NCBI GenBank assembly: GCA_945859605.1
Contig: OX243811.1
Span: forward strand, 66,068,395-66,132,394
Length of the DNA stretch: 64,000 nt
Source: Lumbricus rubellus
Lineage: Eukaryota > Annelida > Clitellata > Crassiclitellata > Lumbricidae
Reading direction: 5' to 3'
Shown: positions 57,300 to 64,000 of the stretch, one piece after another
Numbering within the stretch: position 1 is the first letter of the stretch
Layout of the letters: every line of letters starts with the position of its first letter
Program-made: the position numbers and the translations under genes
Notes under the pieces: model-generated
Database searches by the model: none
What the model was told of the DNA's origin: nothing
Seen by the model: the letters and a program-made list of their open reading frames with translations, nothing else

Positions 57300-58900
57300 G
57301 GTGAGTGCAAAAGCTACGCCATGCACCAAGCTTCCATGTTTGGCATAATTATGTCGTTATATGAATGTATGTCCTATATAAAAGTGCATGTATAGTACGT
57401 CTATTCATATTCATACGATGCTACGAGTCACGAGCGATGTGTTAATTGCTATAGTACGGTACCGTAAATATTTCTGGGAATATCGTGCAGACTCATCGCC
57501 AGAAAAACAATCGTGTTCCACAGAAATTAGCACAGGATCTTAGTCACCCCAGAGTAAAAGTAGTTTCTCATACACCAACATCCTAATGCTGCTGAATGTA
57601 TCCGAGTCTCAGATTCACTTAGCGGTGTGACCGTACGCGCGTCACAAATAAGCTTAACTAATTAATCAATTAATAAGGATAATGCATGCGTAGATCCTCT
57701 TGTTTCATCCTTTGCAGTCTTATAGACTATTTTCTCATCCATTTAAATTAATTACGAACTCTACAAGTAAATAAGCAAGAAAGTAGATTATTTTATTTCC
57801 AACTGACAAGCACATGCACCTGCATGCGCACTGTAGCCTACAAGGCGATGGCATAGTAATGATATTTTAAAATTAAACTGCAGCAGGAGCAGATTATAAA
57901 GTGAGACTTGCATTAGGCCTACTGAATATAGTATAAACAGCCTATAATAAAGATGCATCCTTTGCAAAATTGCATTTTAACCGTTTAGATTACAATAGTT
58001 CCGTAGCAATAGTAGGCCTAAGAATTCACGAAGAGGTGGCAATAAGAGTGCTGATGAAAAAACCCACAGAAAAACAATAAACGGAATAAATAAAAATTAA
58101 TTCCACAAAGTAAGATACAGTTACGGTTGACAGTTTGAAAAGGCGTGCACTAACAGCATTAGAAAAAATGGAGGAGAAGGAGGAAGAGCAGAGGAGATTT
58201 GTGCGCTCTATAGGCCTATACACGTGGTCATCGGATAATGGAGCTATATCAATACATGGGCATCCGATGCAAGTTTTTGTAGATGCGGAAATCTTTAGAT
58301 TGTTGGCAATGTGACTAAAGAGGGTAGTCCTACCCACCGATCGCGTCACCTTCGTCGTTCGTCCCCGCCATATTAAGATGATATGGCGTAGGATAATAGA
58401 TGCCAATAGCCTACAGCGTTTTTGAAAGCGTCTGTCATGATATTGTATTGTGTTGTATTGTACGCCTATTGATAGGCTACATTTACATTTATATAGGTAC
58501 AATTCAATGAAATACAATATGGGGATTATGGGGTAGGCCTATTATACTACAAGCGTTCTCGGATCTCGCTTTTGATATCTAGTTATCTGAACGTTCATTC
58601 AAAAAGCGAAACTGCTAAAAATTGTTTTCTATATTTTCATATTTTGGGTAATCTTGACTTGTTTGGATAAAGGTTTATAAAAGTGACCAAAATCATAATA
58701 TATGATACATTATATAATCAATTGTGTTTGCTGTAAATATTTCTAACACTCGTCAAGACTCGCAAGAAAAACAGCAACATCCAGATTTTGAACGCCACTG
58801 AAAAGCACTTAATAGTCATGAGGCATTTTGTGAAGGAAGTAAGAGCATCGGAAATATTTTGGTCCATTCACATAGATCAACAAAACGAATTGCACAACCA
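57300..58900. other. Unassigned region
   Basis: No exon with protein similarity; no paired repeat. The 163-codon minus frame at 58026-58517 has no recognisable domain or splice context and I leave it uncalled. Confidence 0.45.
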
Positions 58901-58917
58901 CTCATTCTTATTCTTCT

Positions 58918-58985
58918 ACACCTCCTCCTCCTCCTCCTCCTCCTCCTCCTCCTCCTCCTTTGCTTCTTCCTCCTCTTCGTCCGCC
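58918..58985 (+). repeat. (CCT)n trinucleotide run
   Basis: cctcctcctcctcctcctcc run. Confidence 0.95.
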
Positions 58986-59344
58986 CATACATTGCCTATA
59001 TACAACGCTCAGAATGCCTGGACAATCGTTTGATGCTTTTGTCAATGCGTTCAGTGATGCGTGGATCCATGCGTCAAAGACGTTTCTCTTCACGCTTCGT
59101 CGATTAAAGAACGCTGGAGGAAAAACTTTTTCATACGACAAAAAACTTACATAAACTTACAATATATATATAAATATATATAATATTTATATTTATATTT
59201 ATATACAGGAAATACACAGATGAAGCATAATATAATGACCTAACCTTTCTTGTGAGAGTGATGATGTATATGCCTAAACATATATTCTATATACATGTAT
59301 ATAGGCTTTTTTATGCTATATATTATAACAAATTATATATGCAG

Positions 59345-59670
59345 ATAGACAGATGGTTGAATAGATGGATGGATAGACGAATGGACAGATGGATTGATGG
59401 GTTGGTTGGTGGGAAGGTGAATGGATAGATGATTAGATGGGTGAATGGATAGATGGTTAGATGGGTGAATGGATGGATGGATAGATGGGTGAATGGATGG
59501 ATAGATGGGTGAATGGATGGATAGATGGGTGAATGGATGGATAGATGGGTGGGTTGGTGGGAAGGTGGATGAATGGATGGATAGATGGGTGAATGGATGG
59601 ATAGATGGGCGAATAGATGGATGGATAGATGGGTGAATGAATGGATGGATAGATGGGTGAATGGATGGAT
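59345..59670 (+). repeat. GGAT/GGTGAAT-type minisatellite
   Basis: Units GATGGATAGATGGGTGAATG repeat irregularly; its left border is AT-rich. Confidence 0.92.
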
Positions 59671-59697
59671 ATAATTGGTACAAAGAATGAACAAAAC

Positions 59698-59879
59698 CAG
59701 GGCTTAAAATGTGGCAGGACGGTCAAGGACGGCGTCCATGCACTTATTTTCAAATCTCTATAGATGCCGTCCTGCCACTTATTTGGCCAGCACACCTGAA
59801 AATGTAAGGGGCACCCTGACACTTCTTTTGGAAAGGTAAAGGGCGTCCAGGCACTTCTTTTTTTACATTTTTAGGACTG
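59698..59879 (+). mobile_element. hAT-like MITE, family 1 (copy 2)
   Basis: CAGGGCTTAAAATGTGGCAG to ACATTTTTAGGACTG. Flanks AACAAAAC (59690-59697) and AACAAACC (59880-59887), 7/8. Confidence 0.9.
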
Positions 59880-60178
59880 AACAAACCAATGAAAAACAAT
59901 AGGATGAATTCGTGCATAAGATGAGATGGTTGAATAGATGAAATATTGAAAGAACGAATGAAAAAAACGAATGAAAGAACGAATGAAAGAACGAATGAAA
60001 GAACGAAAGAACGAACGAAAGAACGCACGAGTGAAAGATGGAATCATGAAATGATTGAAGGAAGGAATAAACGAAAGAAAAAAGCAGAAATAGAGTAAAC
60101 TTTTGTGAATTTTGTGAATGAATGGATGGATAGATGGGTGAATGGATGGATATAATTGGTACAAAGAATGAACAAACC

Positions 60179-60361
60179 CAGGGCTTAAAATGTGGCAGGA
60201 CGGTCAAGGACGGCGTCCATGCACTTATTTTCAAATCTCTATAGATGCCGTCCTGCCACTTATTTGGCCAGCACACCTGAAAATGTAAGGGGCACCCTGA
60301 CACTTCTTTTGGAAAGGTAAAGGGCGTCCAGGCACTTCTTTTTTTTACATTTTTAGGACTG
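60179..60361 (+). mobile_element. hAT-like MITE, family 1 (copy 3)
   Basis: Same ends as copy 2. AACAAACC at 60171-60178 and 60362-60369 is a perfect 8-bp duplication. Confidence 0.93.
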
Positions 60362-60592
60362 AACAAACCAATGAAAAACAATAGGATGAATTCGTGCATA
60401 AGATGAGATGGTTGAATAGATGAAATATTGAAAGAACGAATGAAAAAACGAAAGAAAGAACGAATGAAAGAACGAATGAAAGAACGAAAGAACGAACGAA
60501 AGAACGCACGAGTGAAAGATGGAATCATGAAATGATTGAAGGAAGGAATAAACGAAAGAAAAAAGCAGAAATAGAGTAAACTTTTGCTCATC

Positions 60593-60647
<55 letters not shown>
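60593..60647 (+). repeat. (GA)n microsatellite
   Basis: agagagagag run, continuing as CAGA-rich sequence to ~60770. Confidence 0.95.
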
Positions 60648-60648
<1 letters not shown>

Positions 60649-61257
60649 ACAGACAGACAGGCAGACAGAGAGACAGAGTGTGCGGAGAGATAGCCTGACA
60701 GACAGAGGCAGAGAAATAGAGACTCAGACAGAGACAAAGATACATAGACAGAGACAGCAAGAGACGCAACAACCAGAAGATGTATATAGACTCATGTGGG
60801 TGGGTGGACGGATGTGTGGTTGGGTGAGAGATAGAGAAATAGAGAGAAAGGTAGGCTAAGGTGAAAAGGAATGATTGAGAGTGTTGAACAGATAGACTGA
60901 CACAAACAGAACAGTTACAGAGACTATTATAACTTCTAACGCCACAAAGAGACACAAGTACAAGTACGTGCAGAGACTGACAGAGAGTCAAAGACAGAAT
61001 AGCAAAGACACAAAGAGAGAAAGAAAACACACACAAACATACTTAGAGGCAGACAGATGGAACATGACTGAATTAGTATAATTTTGTGGACTTAGTTAGC
61101 TGTTGTTCTCTGTTATACCCATCCGAAGTTTCCATCTAATTACTGCAACCGATCCTGTTCAATAAATTGTTCTTCCTGGTACACGACATGTAGTTTCCAA
61201 AATAACCGCAGCGTACATCCCGAAATAATAAGCAAGCGTAATGCTAATAATATTGTC

Positions 61258-61375
61258 TCTCTCAGTCTGTCTTTCTCTGTCTCTGTCTCTGTCTCTCTCT
61301 CATTCCGTTTCTCTGTGTCTGTGAGAGTCTGTTTTTGTCAGTCTTTGTCTGTCTGTCTGTCTGGATTTCTCTTTC
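61258..61375 (+). repeat. CTGT/CTCT low-complexity tract
   Basis: tctctgtctctgtctctgtc words. Confidence 0.85.
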
Positions 61376-61379
61376 TAGC

Positions 61380-62010
61380 CATACATAGTATTTAAATTCA
61401 GTCCTAATAGCCGAGAATGATCATCCTATTTCACAGAGGTCACGTGATAAGCATTCTCTGATAAAGCATCGTTCTAAATGAACCAGTTTTCGGTTGTTAC
61501 ACTTTGACCTCTCTTTACCATGCATCTGCTGCTCATCGGCTCAGTCGCTTACACATGTACATGTACATGTATGTCAATCCGTCATCTCGATTCGAGGTTT
61601 ATTTTTACAACAGTTACTTCCTCCATCTCAACTCTAAACTGCATCCAACCTATAGTTATCTATCTGTCTGTCTGTCTGCTGACTGACTCTCCGATTCTTG
61701 ACCTTCTGTCTATCCATTTTTTTTATTGTGCTCCTCTAAACAAGCTGGTTCTTACGACTTATCTACGTGGGCGCTGAAGAAATCTTGAGATTACGATTAC
61801 CGTAGGCTAATCGTAACATCAACAGACAGACAGAGGCAGAAATATACAGAGATTCGACTAAACTGAACTAATTTTGACCTCTGTAATAGGCCTGAAACTT
61901 TGCACACAATGTGTATAATAACAGCTGAATATCTTTTGTTCTGTTCCACAAGGGCTATCTATCAAACAGTGCATGTTTAGTGTACGTCGCAGAGAAATAA
62001 ATATAATACT
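61380..62010. other. Unassigned region
   Basis: No exon recognised. A short palindromic acatgtacatgtacatgta run lies at 61554-61572. Confidence 0.45.
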
Positions 62011-62016
62011 GTTGCC

Positions 62017-62106
62017 GTCCATGCAGCCTAGAACGGCGTCCAGGGACTGCTGCAAAAAATAGATGCCTGGACGTCGTCCATGGCCGTCCATCCACACTTT
62101 AAGCCG
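62017..62106 (-). mobile_element. Partial relative of the family 1 MITE
   Basis: Minus strand: CACGGCTTAAAGTGTGGATG, GACGGCCATGGACG, ACGTCCAGGCATC. Same head organisation as copies 1-3 but diverged and truncated. Confidence 0.55.
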
Positions 62107-62545
62107 TGCGATTACGATTTGCTTTTATAGTCTCAGTCTGCATCCCTGCCTCAGCGAACTGATTATGGCTTGTTTTGATGCGCCTTTTTATTTGCATATA
62201 ATAATTAATGTATTATATCCCATCAACTGAAGACGATAATATATTAGCCCTTTAATGCCGAGAAGGTAGTGAAATGTATAGGAAATCCTATACCCTCCTT
62301 ACAACTATGATTATGTGGTGTTACTTTCAACGATAATAACATGTTAAGTAAACGCCTTCAATTACCCATAAACAATCGGCTTGTTTATAGATTTATAGAT
62401 AGTCATGCGTTCAACACTTTGAGAGACACTTAAAACGCCTTATCAAGACTGTCTTAGTATAAAAATTAATACTGAAGGCAAACAAACATGAATGCATATT
62501 ATATGCACTTGCAGGCCTATATAGATGCATGCATGCATAACTTTG

Positions 62546-62685
62546 AATATATATATATATATATACACATGTGTGCGCGTGCGTATATGTAGGCCTAGGT
62601 GTGTTACACACTGTGTGTATGGCCTATGCGTGTGTGTGTGTGTGTGTGTGTCTGTGTGTGCGTGTATGTGCGCGTGTGTGCATAA
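62546..62685 (+). repeat. AT and GT microsatellite cluster
   Basis: (AT)n at 62548-62566 and (GT)n at 62628-62650. Confidence 0.9.
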
Positions 62686-63014
62686 ATGCGGAAGGTCGAA
62701 TATGATTAGTAGGCCTACTTATAATAAAAGTGCTGGTTTTGTTGATGTATACGATGCAGTAAAGTATAATACAAGCAATAATAAATTATTATATCTACCG
62801 AGTTAGTTTTTGGATGATAATAACCAAAGAAACGTTTAACAATAACAGACTGCTCACTGCTGCTCTTGAGCGTCGCCAAGTCGCCAAGCTGGCAACACAA
62901 GCGCATATGAGCAGATACATACATGTGATTGTGTGTGCAAGTATTTTAAAGATGAAAATTGCTAGATGACTATGGATGCATGTAGGGGTGAGTGCCAAGT
63001 GGACGTTTGCAATT

Positions 63015-63275
63015 ATAGACCTACCACATTATTGTAGCCCTATTATAAGCCTACCACATTATTATAGTTCTATTATAAGCCTGCCACATATTAAAGGCCT
63101 TCCACGTGCATATTATAGGCCTACCACATATTACAAACATACAGCACATTATCATAGACTGTAGGCCTTCCACATAAATTATAGGCCTACCACATATATA
63201 ACTTTATACCTGCCACATGCATATGATCGGCTTACCACATATTACTGGCCTACCACCTATAATAGGCCTACCAGT
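63015..63275 (+). repeat. Degenerate ~24-bp tandem repeat
   Basis: Units of TATTATAGGCCTACCACAT type, about ten copies, several carrying the AGGCCTA word. Confidence 0.85.
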
Positions 63276-63529
63276 TCATAACTACAATGCAACATAGAGG
63301 ATTAGATAGGCACAGTTTGTTTGCCTATATATACTGCTACCGATTTAATATTATATCCAATGTAATTCCTTGAACAGCAACATTCTGTCTAAACACAGAG
63401 CCTATCGAAGCAAAGACTAGCACATTAGCTTTGTTTGGGTATTTAGCCAGCCACAGTAGAAGCTCTTCAAAGCGTAAGGATAAGTATAATGGTGATTGTA
63501 AAAAGAAAGATACAGGTCAGGTAGACCTT

Positions 63530-63835
63530 TAAGTTACGATATATGTAAAGGTAAAGATAAATGTCAAGGTAAGGGTAAATGCTGAGATGAAGATAAAGGT
63601 ACGTGTAGGCTAAAGATGAAGATTAAGGTATACTGGGTGAGAAGTAGGGATAAGGGTAAACGCGAATGCGAAGGTAATTGTAAAGGTATAATTATGTAAT
63701 GTAGAAGGTAAATGCCAAGGTGAAGGTAAAGGTGAAGTCATAGGGAAGGGTAAAGGCACAGAGTGAATTAAGGTGAGGTAACGGTAAAGAATGGCGACAA
63801 AGGTGAGGGTAAAAAATGAAGGTTAAGACAACACA
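63530..63835 (+). repeat. Degenerate hexamer array (GGTAAA)n
   Basis: aaggtaaaggtgaagtcata-type words over ~300 bp; followed to the window end by unassigned sequence. Confidence 0.85.
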
Positions 63836-64000
63836 ATCTTTAACGCTCATCTGTATAGAAACCTTTCCGAAGAGTGTTCTTCTCAATAATTGTAAAGATG
63901 GTCCGAGGATAATTATCACTATACCACAATTCTCGACTTGTGGTTAAACTCTAGCTAGTAATAAAGTCTCTGAGGAATCCTAAATTATACCTCGGGACAA

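Larger units (their letters stand above)
59634..60595 (+). repeat. 481-bp tandem duplication, two copies
   Basis: Copy 1 (59634-60114) and copy 2 (60115-~60585) differ at only a handful of positions. Each contains one family 1 MITE plus a GAAC/GAAT-rich degenerate array. Confidence 0.95.

Noticed and set aside
58026..58517. 163-codon minus-strand gene
   Set aside because: No recognisable domain, low-complexity stretches, no splice partner; likely chance.

Overview
This is an animal nuclear genomic window, most likely from a marine invertebrate. The evidence is a spliced VPS13A/C-type gene and a spliced WDR46 gene with canonical GT-AG introns, diverse non-LTR retrotransposons, tRNA-derived SINEs, many short DNA transposons, and abundant microsatellites. 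I cannot fix the phylum from the sequence alone. No bacterial operon, CRISPR array, rRNA or intact tRNA was seen.

Layout. (1) 2.4-29.25 kb, minus strand: the first twelve recognisable coding exons (408 codons, one unbroken frame) of a VPS13A/C bridge-type lipid-transfer protein. The rest of the gene runs off the left edge. Its ~12 kb first intron and later introns are packed with repeats. (2) 29.25-30.75 kb: a putative divergent promoter with CCAAT, E-box and YY1-like sites. (3) 30.7-38.1 kb, plus strand: WDR46/UTP7 (SSU processome), twelve exons, 482 codons traced from the first recognised exon to the stop, extreme N-terminus uncertain. (4) 38.2-52.8 kb: a nested transposon cluster. (5) 52.8-64 kb: mostly repeats and unassigned sequence, with one plausible signal-peptide first exon at 54.37 kb.

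The two clear genes are housekeeping genes (membrane-contact lipid transport; 18S rRNA maturation), arranged head to head, with no evident pathway link. The distinctive content is the mobile DNA. Several elements have target-site duplications (TSDs) that can be read directly: five hAT-like non-autonomous families with 8-bp TSDs, TTAA-flanked piggyBac-like miniatures, a ~1 kb foldback element flanked by TA, a ~4 kb element whose terminal inverted repeats are themselves minisatellite arrays (8-bp TSD), a 12-bp-TSD SINE, and a 5'-truncated R4/Dong-like retrotransposon sitting inside a TAA microsatellite. In 39.67-43.44 kb the insertion order of several nested elements can be read from their TSDs.

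The 8-mer around AGGCCTA is rare to the left of ~40 kb and very frequent to the right, but a hAT miniature family is shared by both halves, which argues against a chimeric contig. I found no convincing new functional gene system; the novelty lies in transposon architecture.
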